Source: an uncultured Phocaeicola sp. (GTDB taxonomy: Bacteria > Bacteroidota > Bacteroidia > Bacteroidales > Bacteroidaceae). Taken from it: a stretch of 43,029 nt of DNA. The stretch is taken from NCBI GenBank assembly GCA_944321335.1, contig CALUKX010000017.1, positions 1 to 43,029 on the forward strand, written 5' to 3'. The translations under genes were made by a program, and so were the position numbers. Shown here piece by piece: positions 16,025-23,069 of the stretch (its first letter is position 1; each line of letters opens with the position of its first letter). Below the pieces are notes generated by a model. The model made no database searches. It saw only the letters and a program-made list of their open reading frames with translations, and was not told the DNA's origin.

Positions 16025-16050
16025 ATGTTTCGCGAAACATTATATTTTTG
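16025..16050 (+). promoter_or_regulatory. Palindromic operator candidate and -7 box before the lipoprotein gene
   Basis: A perfect 16-bp palindrome, ATGTTTCGCGAAACAT (16025-16040), ends two bases before the -7 box TATTTTTG (16043-16050). It occupies the spacer of the promoter, where a bound protein would block or reshape initiation. The start codon is at 16077. Confidence 0.6.
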
Positions 16051-16076
16051 TCTTGAAATTATTAAAGGCTTATTGC

Positions 16077-16775
16077 ATGTATAAATTTTATTTTTTCTTG
16101 ATTTGTGCTGTGATTTGCACTTCATGCGGCAAAAAATATAAAATAGATGGGGTATCTTCAGTATCCAGCCTTGATGGTAAGATGTTGTTCATTAAAGTAC
16201 CATCAGGGGGGCAGATGGTCAACATCGATTCAGCTGAAGTTATACATGGATTGTTCAAAATGGAGGGAACTGTTGATTCTACTGTTATCGGTTCTCTTTA
16301 TATGGACGATGAATGTATTATGCCGTTGGTTATAGAAAGCGGACATATTGATATTAATATAGACAATGCGGGTATTACTGTAAAAGGTACTCCGCTCAAT
16401 GATAGTTTCAATGATTTCGTAATGCAGAAGAATTCTTTGGATGATAAGGCTTATGATGTTGAACGTCTTGAGAGCCAGATGATCATGAATGGAGATGATC
16501 CGGAAACTATCCGCACTGAAATTGAGAAGAAACGTTCGGAACTTGCTATGGAAATGGATAATCTGGCAAAGAACTTTATTCAGAAGAACTATGATAATGT
16601 TCTTGGCCCCGGGGTTTTCATCATGCTGTGCAACAGCTTGCCTTATCCGGTACTTACTCCAGTGATGGAGGAGATTGTGAATCAGGCTCCGGATTCTTTC
16701 AAAAATGATCCGATGATTAAGGAATATGTTTCGGTCGCTAAAAGTAATATGGAAAAACTTCGGTCCATGAATTGA
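16077..16775 (+). CDS. DUF4369-like lipoprotein
   Basis: This 232-residue product has a lipoprotein signal with lipobox ICTSC and acylated Cys17. The N-terminal half resembles the DUF4369 domain found at the front of many Bacteroidetes thiol-disulfide proteins (GKMLFIKVPSGG...VNIDSAEVIHGLFKMEGTVDS, then MPLVIESGHIDINID and TPLNDSFNDF). The usual C-terminal thioredoxin domain with a CxxC motif is absent; instead there is a helical region (EIEKKRSELAMEMDNLAKNFI). It therefore looks like a stand-alone DUF4369 module with no evident catalytic site. Start 16077 is chosen over the ATG at 16008 because the latter lies upstream of the promoter. Confidence 0.8.
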   Translation: MYKFYFFLICAVICTSCGKKYKIDGVSSVSSLDGKMLFIKVPSGGQMVNIDSAEVIHGLFKMEGTVDSTVIGSLYMDDECIMPLVIESGHIDINIDNAGITVKGTPLNDSFNDFVMQKNSLDDKAYDVERLESQMIMNGDDPETIRTEIEKKRSELAMEMDNLAKNFIQKNYDNVLGPGVFIMLCNSLPYPVLTPVMEEIVNQAPDSFKNDPMIKEYVSVAKSNMEKLRSMN

Positions 16776-16796
16776 TGGACATATTGGGAATAAAGA

Positions 16797-16835
16797 AAAA
16801 ATCAGTTGCTTACATCAAGCAACTGATTTTTTTTT
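16797..16835. terminator. Bidirectional terminator between the lipoprotein gene and plsC
   Basis: An inverted repeat (ATCAGTTGCTT with AAGCAACTGAT) is flanked by A-runs and followed by about ten Ts. The flanks make it functional on both strands for the convergent genes. Confidence 0.9.
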
Positions 16836-16839
16836 TCTT

Positions 16840-17592
16840 TTATTGGTCTGGATTGGCTATTTTCCCTTGATATTCAACCGGAAGATCCTTTTCGATTTCC
16901 TTGTATGATTCTTCCATTATGCGTTGCAGGTTTTCGTCTGTCTTTCCTGTTGGGAAGATCGGTTGATGGATGGTAAGTTTAAGTTTGTGCCAATGCAATA
17001 GTTTACTTGTTCGGGGCAATACATTGAACGGACCGTCAATAGTAAGTGGTACTACCGGAAGTTGAAGTTGATGAGCCAAAAGGAATGCTCCTTTTTTGAA
17101 ATCAGCCATATGTCCGGTAAAGGTTCTAGCACCTTCGGGGAAAACGACAAGTGACGTTCCATCTTTCAATACTTTTTCAGCATTCTTGATAGTTTCGTAT
17201 ACTTTTCGTGGACTGGATTTGTCGACAAAAATGAATCCTGCCGATTCGCATGCTTTTCCTACAAACGGTATCTTACGGAGACTCTTTTTCATCATCCATT
17301 TAAAGTTACGTCCTAGAAATCCATATACCAGGAATATATCGAATGCACCTTGATGATTGGCTACAAATACATAAGAGGTCTTCTTGTCGAGATACTCATG
17401 TCCTTTCACCTTAACCGGTAACAGAAAAAGTCGACAGGTGAGGTTAGCCCAAATCTTTCCGGGATAATAACCCCAGAAATGTCCGTTCCCCAACCAGCAT
17501 CCTGCCATAGTTGTAAGTGCAGCCAATATGGTCAGCACTAAAAAAATCGGAAGTCCGATGCAGATCTGATAGACGTAATATAAATATTTCAT
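16840..17592 (-). CDS. plsC: 1-acyl-sn-glycerol-3-phosphate acyltransferase (PlsC family)
   Basis: This protein transfers an acyl chain to lysophosphatidic acid at the inner face of the membrane, making phosphatidic acid for phospholipids. The 250-residue protein has one or two N-terminal membrane helices. The catalytic motif NHQGAFD has His80 and Asp85. The substrate motif FPEGART spans 151-157, and a later VPLTIDGPFNVLPR segment is also typical. It is the last gene of a five-gene minus-strand run, 23 bases after the metallophosphoesterase gene. Other lysophospholipid acyltransferase specificities cannot be excluded. Confidence 0.92.
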   Translation of the reverse strand: MKYLYYVYQICIGLPIFLVLTILAALTTMAGCWLGNGHFWGYYPGKIWANLTCRLFLLPVKVKGHEYLDKKTSYVFVANHQGAFDIFLVYGFLGRNFKWMMKKSLRKIPFVGKACESAGFIFVDKSSPRKVYETIKNAEKVLKDGTSLVVFPEGARTFTGHMADFKKGAFLLAHQLQLPVVPLTIDGPFNVLPRTSKLLHWHKLKLTIHQPIFPTGKTDENLQRIMEESYKEIEKDLPVEYQGKIANPDQ

Positions 17593-17615
17593 TTGTTGTT
17601 AGTATAGTTATATGG

Positions 17616-18797
17616 TTAGTTACTTTTCTTAAGAGTGATGACTGTAATTTCAGGCCAAGCACCAAGGCGCATAGGAAATAAAACAAAGCCCAAACCAATG
17701 TTGACATATAAACCTCTGCTACCTTCCAGATATAGTCCGTTATGTTCGGGATACATGAACCGTGATGCGGAAAAACCGAAAATATTGAATTGCATATCGT
17801 GTGTATGTCCAGATAACATAAGTTGTATGTCTGTTTCTGGTAAAACTTCTCTTCTCCAATGTGTCGGATCATGACTGAGTAATATCTTGAACAGCCCATC
17901 TGTACCTTTTAATGCTTTGGGAAGATTGCCTCGGTTGGGAAAAGGAGGATTTCCACTGTTTTCAACACCAAGCAATGCTATTGATTCATCGCCACGTTTT
18001 ATCAAGTGGTTTGTATTGTTGAGCATGTGCCAACCCATGCGTTCTTCACGTATAATCAGAGAATCTATGTTGGCGATACGATCCTTTTCATTTGCCCAAT
18101 GGTGGTATATGGCATAATCATGATTGCCCAAAACAGAATAAACGCCGTCTTTAGCTTTTAGTCTGGATAAAACAGGCATGTGCGGTAGCAATTCATCTGC
18201 CATGCTGTTTACCAAATCGCCGGTAAATACAGCTAAATCGGCATGCTGTGCGTTACATAATTCTATCGCTTTGCTTATGGCTGTTGTATCTCCGTTCCAA
18301 CTTCCGGTATGAAGATCGGATATTTGCAAAATCCGATACCCATCGAACGCATCCGGCAGATCGGGAGAATGGAACGTTACTTCACGTACTTGAAAATTTT
18401 CTTTCCCTTCGATTGCTCCGAAAAGCAGATAGCCGAATGAGGCTAGGCCGAACAAAGAGCAGAATCCCAATCCTATAAGGCAGAGACTGTTCCTTTTGTA
18501 ACAGAAGTATCTGGAAGCGAGCCATCCGGTTCCTCGAAAAAGCAGGCTTGCTATCGAAAATATCAGTTTGGGTAAAACAATGCACAGAACTACAATAAGA
18601 TAGATTCCTAAAGCATTATGTAAAGTGTCGCGAAGCAATACTAAGACAAGCATTGCAATCAATAATAGGATACTTGGAAACCAGAAAAACAGTTTAATCC
18701 AACGTTTGGATGATTTCCGGATATAAGTTTGGTAAAGATACCAATCGGGTAGTATCAATAAAGCCAGTAATATCAATGCGACTCGAAGTAGTATCAT
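17616..18797 (-). CDS. Membrane-anchored calcineurin-like metallophosphoesterase
   Basis: The 393-residue protein has four or so N-terminal transmembrane helices (about residues 1-20, 37-56, 61-85 and 104-126). A metallophosphoesterase domain resembling YkuE/YaeI follows. The metal-binding blocks are all intact: DLHTGSW (Asp161, His163), GDLVN (193-197), GNHDY (224-228), the LSHDP histidine and GHTHDMQ. Such proteins hydrolyse phosphodiesters or phosphomonoesters, and some act on lipids. Its place between a reactivation-domain gene and plsC gives little help. It starts 6 bases after the preceding gene. The active domain probably faces the periplasm, but topology was not determined. Confidence 0.9.
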   Translation of the reverse strand: MILLRVALILLALLILPDWYLYQTYIRKSSKRWIKLFFWFPSILLLIAMLVLVLLRDTLHNALGIYLIVVLCIVLPKLIFSIASLLFRGTGWLASRYFCYKRNSLCLIGLGFCSLFGLASFGYLLFGAIEGKENFQVREVTFHSPDLPDAFDGYRILQISDLHTGSWNGDTTAISKAIELCNAQHADLAVFTGDLVNSMADELLPHMPVLSRLKAKDGVYSVLGNHDYAIYHHWANEKDRIANIDSLIIREERMGWHMLNNTNHLIKRGDESIALLGVENSGNPPFPNRGNLPKALKGTDGLFKILLSHDPTHWRREVLPETDIQLMLSGHTHDMQFNIFGFSASRFMYPEHNGLYLEGSRGLYVNIGLGFVLFPMRLGAWPEITVITLKKSN

Positions 18798-18803
18798 ATT
18801 ATA

Positions 18804-19709
18804 TCAATGTTGAAGATTTGCCAATAAATATTTTCTGATTTGATCAACGCTGCATCCTCTGCGTGCTGCATAATCATTCAATTGTTCGTTATCAATCTTA
18901 CCTACAGCAAAATAATGGGATGCCGGATGTGCAAACATCAGCCCACAAACAGATGCGTGAGGTTGCATCATCCCATTTTCTGTAAGTCGGATTCCTATAC
19001 GTTTCATGTCAATCAGCTTGTCCAAAAGATAACTTACGGAAATATCCGGCATGGAAGGGTATCCCACAGCAGGACGGATTCCTTGGTAGTCTTCGTTCAA
19101 CAATTGTTTGATAGTAAGCTTTTCATCCTTTGCATAACCCCACACTTCTTTGCGGACAGTTTCATGTATTTTTTCAGCTGCAGCTTCGGCCAAACGTTCG
19201 CCCAAGGTTTTGATTAGCATATATTGATAGTCGTCGTGCTCATATTCTTTCTCCATATTTTCGTCAATTGTTGTAGCGAATCCGCCGACAGTATCTTTGA
19301 TACCAGAAGATAAGGGGCGAACGAAATCGCTCAGACATAGGTATGGATCTTCAGGACGAACACGGGTTTGTTGCCGTAATAAAGGGAAACGCATACCATC
19401 TAGTATAAGATTGTCGCCGTCTGCATTGGCATCCATCAGTTTATAGACAGCAAACACCTGATATCGGCAATCTATCTGGTTGAGCATACGTGTCGCTTCC
19501 TTATATAGTTGCATTGCTTCAGATGCTTTAGTGCGGTCCTCTTCTGGAAAACTTGCCAACCAGCCGGCACGGCAGGAATCGCAACCGTGAATATCTGCAA
19601 TGGCCGCAAAACGAGGCTGGAATCCCCAAGCATGGAAGAAGTAGATCCAGTTAATGTATTCGGCCAAATCATGTATCTGATAAGTTACGGTCGTAATAGC
19701 TGTCTGCAT
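18804..19709 (-). CDS. Stand-alone MetH reactivation (AdoMet-binding) domain protein
   Basis: The 301 residues align with the C-terminal activation domain of E. coli cobalamin-dependent methionine synthase. Matches are LAEYINWIYFFHAWGF at 15-30, PLLRQQT...LSDFVRPLSSG at 109-136, EHDDYQYMLIKTLGERLAEAAAE at 157-179, HETVRKEVWGYA at 182-193, the AdoMet-binding RPAVGYP at 212-218, and MQPHASVCGLMFAHP...YFAVGKI further on. In MetH this domain supplies AdoMet to remethylate the oxidised cob(II)alamin. Here it is a separate protein with no homocysteine, folate or B12 domains attached, so it should work in trans on a shortened MetH encoded elsewhere. An alternative is another corrinoid enzyme as partner. 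It sits 17 bases after pyrC. Confidence 0.9.
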   Translation of the reverse strand: MQTAITTVTYQIHDLAEYINWIYFFHAWGFQPRFAAIADIHGCDSCRAGWLASFPEEDRTKASEAMQLYKEATRMLNQIDCRYQVFAVYKLMDANADGDNLILDGMRFPLLRQQTRVRPEDPYLCLSDFVRPLSSGIKDTVGGFATTIDENMEKEYEHDDYQYMLIKTLGERLAEAAAEKIHETVRKEVWGYAKDEKLTIKQLLNEDYQGIRPAVGYPSMPDISVSYLLDKLIDMKRIGIRLTENGMMQPHASVCGLMFAHPASHYFAVGKIDNEQLNDYAARRGCSVDQIRKYLLANLQH

Positions 19710-19726
19710 ATTGTCTGAAGAATATT

Positions 19727-21067
19727 TTATCGTTCAAAAATAAGGGGTTCGCCACGGTGGTTTTTATTGACTGTTCCATTATCATAAACCAAAGCTCCGT
19801 TGACGAAAGTCTTTTCTACTTTAGAATGGAAACGCTTGCCTTCCATCGGACTCCATCCACATTTACTCTCAATGCAATCGGTTGTCACTTCCCATTCCTT
19901 ATCCGGATTTACCAAAACCAAATCGGCCTTATATCCGGGACGGATAAATCCTCGTTTGCTGATTTGATAGAGTTGGGCTGGTGCATGACACATTTTTTGA
20001 ACCAATTGTTCTGTTGAAAATATACCTTCACGAACCAATTCCAACATACTTACCAATGAGAATTGTAATGTTGGCATACCCGATACAGCTTTCAAGGCTC
20101 CACCTGTTTTTTCCGACAATAGGTGAGGGGCATGATCGGTACCGATAACATCAATCAGATTCGTATTCAAGGCATGTCGGAGAGCATCTCTATCTGAGCG
20201 GGTTTTGATGCTTGGATTGCATTTGATTCTTGCTCCCATCGTCTTGTAGTCTTCATTACAGAACATCAGATGAGAAACACAAGCTTCGGCGGTAATTTTT
20301 TTTTCAGTCAACGGCTTGTCTTCGAATAGTTCCAGTTCGCGTGCGGTACTGATATGTAATATGTGTAGCCGTGCACCGGTTTCCTTGGCCAGTTTTACAG
20401 CCAATGAGGACGATTCCCAACAAGCCTCTTCACTGCGGATGAGGGGATGACAGGTGATATCCGGATCTTCACCATATTTCTCCTTATATTTATCTGTGTT
20501 TTTGCGGATGATATTTTGGTCTTCGCAATGTGTGGCAATCAGTATTCCGGCATTGGAAAATATCTTCCGCAACGATTCCATACGGTCGACCAGCATGTTT
20601 CCGGTACTGGCACCCATGAAAAGTTTGATTCCACATACATGGGTCTTGTCGAGTTTCTGTAATAAGTCTACGTTATTATTAGTCGCTCCGAAGTAGAACG
20701 AATAATTGACAATACATTTTGTGGCTGCATCCGCAAATTTTGCATCCAAAGCCTCCAGACTGGTTGTCTGCGGATTACAATTGGGCATATCCATAAAAGA
20801 TGTTACACCACCAGCCGCAGCGGCTGCTGTTTCTGTTGCCATATCCGCTTTGTGGGTAAGTCCCGGATCACGGAAATGTACATGGTCATCAATGACTCCG
20901 GGCAATAACAGGAGTCCGTCGGCTTCAATAATTTCTTCGCATGGCAGAGAAGGGGAAACATTCCTTTCCAGAACTTCAGAAATCAAATCATTTTCAATTA
21001 CAACCGAACCTTGGAACTTTCGTCCTTCGTTTACGATGGTTGCATGTCTTATCCATGTACGTTTCAT
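19727..21067 (-). CDS. pyrC: Dihydroorotase
   Basis: This amidohydrolase catalyses the reversible cyclisation of carbamoyl aspartate to dihydroorotate in pyrimidine synthesis. The 446-residue protein shows the metal motif DDHVHFRDPG (His62, His64), MPNCNPQTT, ATHCEDQ, LHILHIST and the C-terminal GTDHAPH. The length and the MATETAAAAAGGVTSFMDMPN segment place it with the larger class I/AllB-like dihydroorotases. Allantoinase or dihydropyrimidinase would be the main alternatives, but the motifs favour dihydroorotase. It begins 9 bases after the glycosyltransferase gene. Confidence 0.92.
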   Translation of the reverse strand: MKRTWIRHATIVNEGRKFQGSVVIENDLISEVLERNVSPSLPCEEIIEADGLLLLPGVIDDHVHFRDPGLTHKADMATETAAAAAGGVTSFMDMPNCNPQTTSLEALDAKFADAATKCIVNYSFYFGATNNNVDLLQKLDKTHVCGIKLFMGASTGNMLVDRMESLRKIFSNAGILIATHCEDQNIIRKNTDKYKEKYGEDPDITCHPLIRSEEACWESSSLAVKLAKETGARLHILHISTARELELFEDKPLTEKKITAEACVSHLMFCNEDYKTMGARIKCNPSIKTRSDRDALRHALNTNLIDVIGTDHAPHLLSEKTGGALKAVSGMPTLQFSLVSMLELVREGIFSTEQLVQKMCHAPAQLYQISKRGFIRPGYKADLVLVNPDKEWEVTTDCIESKCGWSPMEGKRFHSKVEKTFVNGALVYDNGTVNKNHRGEPLIFER

Positions 21068-21076
21068 AGGCTGCAG

Positions 21077-21823
21077 TTATTGTTTTTTCTTTGGGTATTT
21101 CTTGAACCAGCTGTCCCATTTCAATCGGATGACGCCGAATACAGCTTCTCCGAAAATACTTGAGTTCATCTTCGATGTTCCCAATACACGGTTGACGAAG
21201 ATGACAGGCACTTCTGTTACCTTGAATCCGCATTTGTAGGCTGTAAATTTCATCTCAATCTGGAAGGCATAGCCTTTGAAACGGATTTTATCTAAGTTGA
21301 TAGTTTCAAGAACTTCACGGCGATAGCAAACAAATCCGGCAGTAGTGTCATGAATGGGAAGACCGGTAATGATACGTACGTATTTTGATGCAAAATACGA
21401 CATCAGAACACGACCCATTGGCCAATTCACTACATTTACACCACTTACGTATCGTGAACCGATAGAGAGGTCAGCACCGTCTTCATGGCATGCCTTGAAC
21501 AAACGGGGTAAATCGTCTGGGTTATGGCTGAAATCGGCATCCATTTCGAAAATATAATCGTATCTTTTCTCGATTGCCCATTTGAAACCTGTGATGTAAG
21601 CGGTTCCAAGGCCTAATTTCCCTTTCCGTTCAATCATAAATAAACGTTCCGGGAATTCCGCCTGCAGCCGACGCACGATATCGGCTGTGCCGTCGGGAGA
21701 ATTGTCTTCGATAATCAGAATGTGGAAACATTTTTCCAGCCCGAAGACGGCACGAATGATATTTTCAATATTTTCCTTCTCGTTATAAGTTGGAATAATG
21801 ACAATGCTATCGCTAGTTTGCAT
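21077..21823 (-). CDS. Polyprenol-phosphate-mannose-synthase-like glycosyltransferase (GT2)
   Basis: This 248-residue GT-A-fold glycosyltransferase resembles bacterial dolichol/polyprenol-phosphate mannose synthases. Visible motifs are IIPTYNEKENIENII, EDNSPDGTADIV, KGKLGLGTAYITGFKWA, the metal-binding EMDADFSHNP, IGSRYVSGVNVVNWP, and HDTTAGFVCYRRE. It has no long C-terminal membrane anchor. The product would be a lipid-linked sugar used by periplasmic glycosyltransferases; the exact sugar is not determined. It heads a five-gene minus-strand run through plsC, with a TATCTTTG box just upstream. Confidence 0.92.
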   Translation of the reverse strand: MQTSDSIVIIPTYNEKENIENIIRAVFGLEKCFHILIIEDNSPDGTADIVRRLQAEFPERLFMIERKGKLGLGTAYITGFKWAIEKRYDYIFEMDADFSHNPDDLPRLFKACHEDGADLSIGSRYVSGVNVVNWPMGRVLMSYFASKYVRIITGLPIHDTTAGFVCYRREVLETINLDKIRFKGYAFQIEMKFTAYKCGFKVTEVPVIFVNRVLGTSKMNSSIFGEAVFGVIRLKWDSWFKKYPKKKQ

Positions 21824-21844
21824 ATCTTAGTCTAATTTATGGGA

Positions 21845-21852
21845 CAAAGATA
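21845..21852 (-). promoter_or_regulatory. Probable -7 box of the glycosyltransferase-pyrC-plsC run
   Basis: The minus strand reads TATCTTTG, 21 bases before the glycosyltransferase start. It lies between that gene and the upstream esterase, suggesting that the five genes form their own unit. Confidence 0.5.
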
Positions 21853-21866
21853 ATGAATAAATATGT

Positions 21867-23069
21867 TTATTTGAATAAGAGTTGCGTAAATTCACTCAGA
21901 TAAATACGCCAATTTTTCCATATGTGCCCGCCGTCGGTTTCCATGTAGGTGTATTTATATCCTTTACTATCCAACAATTTCCGAAAATCGGTATTGTCCT
22001 TATATAGAAAATCGGTCGAACCTATACCTATCCAATAGAGTTTTGGGACATCCTTGAATAAAGTATCAAGCTTCTGTTCCAAATTTTCATATACATCTGT
22101 ATTTTCTCCTTTAGTCTGTTTGTTGATGGCGGCAGAGAACAAGCCGATATAGCCGAACTTATCAGGATAAAGTGCTGATATATATAATGAATGGAAACCA
22201 CCCATTGACAGCCCACAGATAGCCCGATGGCTCTTGTCGTTGATTGTGCGGTAATTATCCTCGATATATTTCATGACATCCGGGAAAGCTTTTTCGATAG
22301 AGCCTTCCATTGTTTTCGGATTCATAAATTGAGGCTTCGGCATACCGTCGGCTCCTATTCCCGGTGCTGCCTGTTGCGCTCCATTGCCGTTGGGCATCAC
22401 AACAATCATCGGCTCTACTTTCCCTTGAGCTATCAGATTGTCCAATATCTGGAAAGCACGTCCTAGTTCTCCCCATGCATCTTCATCACCGCCTGCACCA
22501 TGCAGCAGATACAATACAGGATAACTTTGGTTACTTTCTGTATATCCGGCTGGGGTGTACACCGTCATGCGTCGCTGTTTCATCCCTAAGGTCGGGCTGC
22601 TGTACCAAACTTTCGAAACATTACCGTGGGGGACATCCTGGACCTTGTATAAATCACCTTTTCCTCCTCCTACAATAAAGATGTTGGAGATGGTGGAAAT
22701 ATCCCGATTCTGATATACATTATTGGGGTCATTCATCCGCAGTCCGTCGACTAGAAAATGGTAGCTATACAATTCGCTCGATAAGGCATTTGTTGTGTAT
22801 TCCCATATTCTGTTGGTGGTTTGCTTCAATTCTGCCTTGCCAGGGGCTTCCTGTATGCCGAAGGGAGTATCAATCTTCCGCGGAGCAAGGAAATCTCCTT
22901 CCACTTCCACTTTAGATGCTTTCGGAGCTGAAATACGGAACGTAACCGTATTGTCCGGGTTCACTTGGGGAGAAACAATCTCTCCGTTATTCCATAAAGC
23001 CTGTTGGGCTGACAGAATGGAACTGAATGTACAGACCATAAATAATGTAGATATTCTTTTCATGTTCAT
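21867..23069 (-). CDS. Secreted esterase with N-terminal immunoglobulin-like domain (alpha/beta hydrolase)
   Basis: The 400-residue protein has a signal peptide (MKRISTLFMVCTFSSILSAQ). An N-terminal early-set/CBM48-like beta domain at about 30-135 contains VTFRISAPKASKVEVEGDF and LYSYHFLVDG. The C-terminal alpha/beta-hydrolase domain belongs to the putative-esterase family that includes feruloyl and acetyl-xylan esterases. The nucleophile is Ser288 in GLSMGG, the oxyanion region is LLHGAGGDEDAW, and the catalytic histidine is in DGGHIWKNW. It probably removes acyl or feruloyl groups from plant polysaccharides. The start codon overlaps the stop of the TPR gene (ATGA), which fixes MNMKR as the start and implies coupled translation. 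Confidence 0.88.
   Translation of the reverse strand: MNMKRISTLFMVCTFSSILSAQQALWNNGEIVSPQVNPDNTVTFRISAPKASKVEVEGDFLAPRKIDTPFGIQEAPGKAELKQTTNRIWEYTTNALSSELYSYHFLVDGLRMNDPNNVYQNRDISTISNIFIVGGGKGDLYKVQDVPHGNVSKVWYSSPTLGMKQRRMTVYTPAGYTESNQSYPVLYLLHGAGGDEDAWGELGRAFQILDNLIAQGKVEPMIVVMPNGNGAQQAAPGIGADGMPKPQFMNPKTMEGSIEKAFPDVMKYIEDNYRTINDKSHRAICGLSMGGFHSLYISALYPDKFGYIGLFSAAINKQTKGENTDVYENLEQKLDTLFKDVPKLYWIGIGSTDFLYKDNTDFRKLLDSKGYKYTYMETDGGHIWKNWRIYLSEFTQLLFK

Noticed and set aside
16025-16040. Palindrome as a chromosomal parS site
   Set aside because: It resembles parS (TGTTTCACGTGAAACA), but the arms are two bases closer together (TGTTTCGCGAAACA), which shifts the half-sites. Its position inside a promoter fits an operator better.
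15925-16125. Small minus-strand reading frame between the DPP7-type and lipoprotein genes
   Set aside because: It overlaps both divergent promoters and the palindrome, and its Lys/Asn-rich sequence reflects AT-rich DNA.
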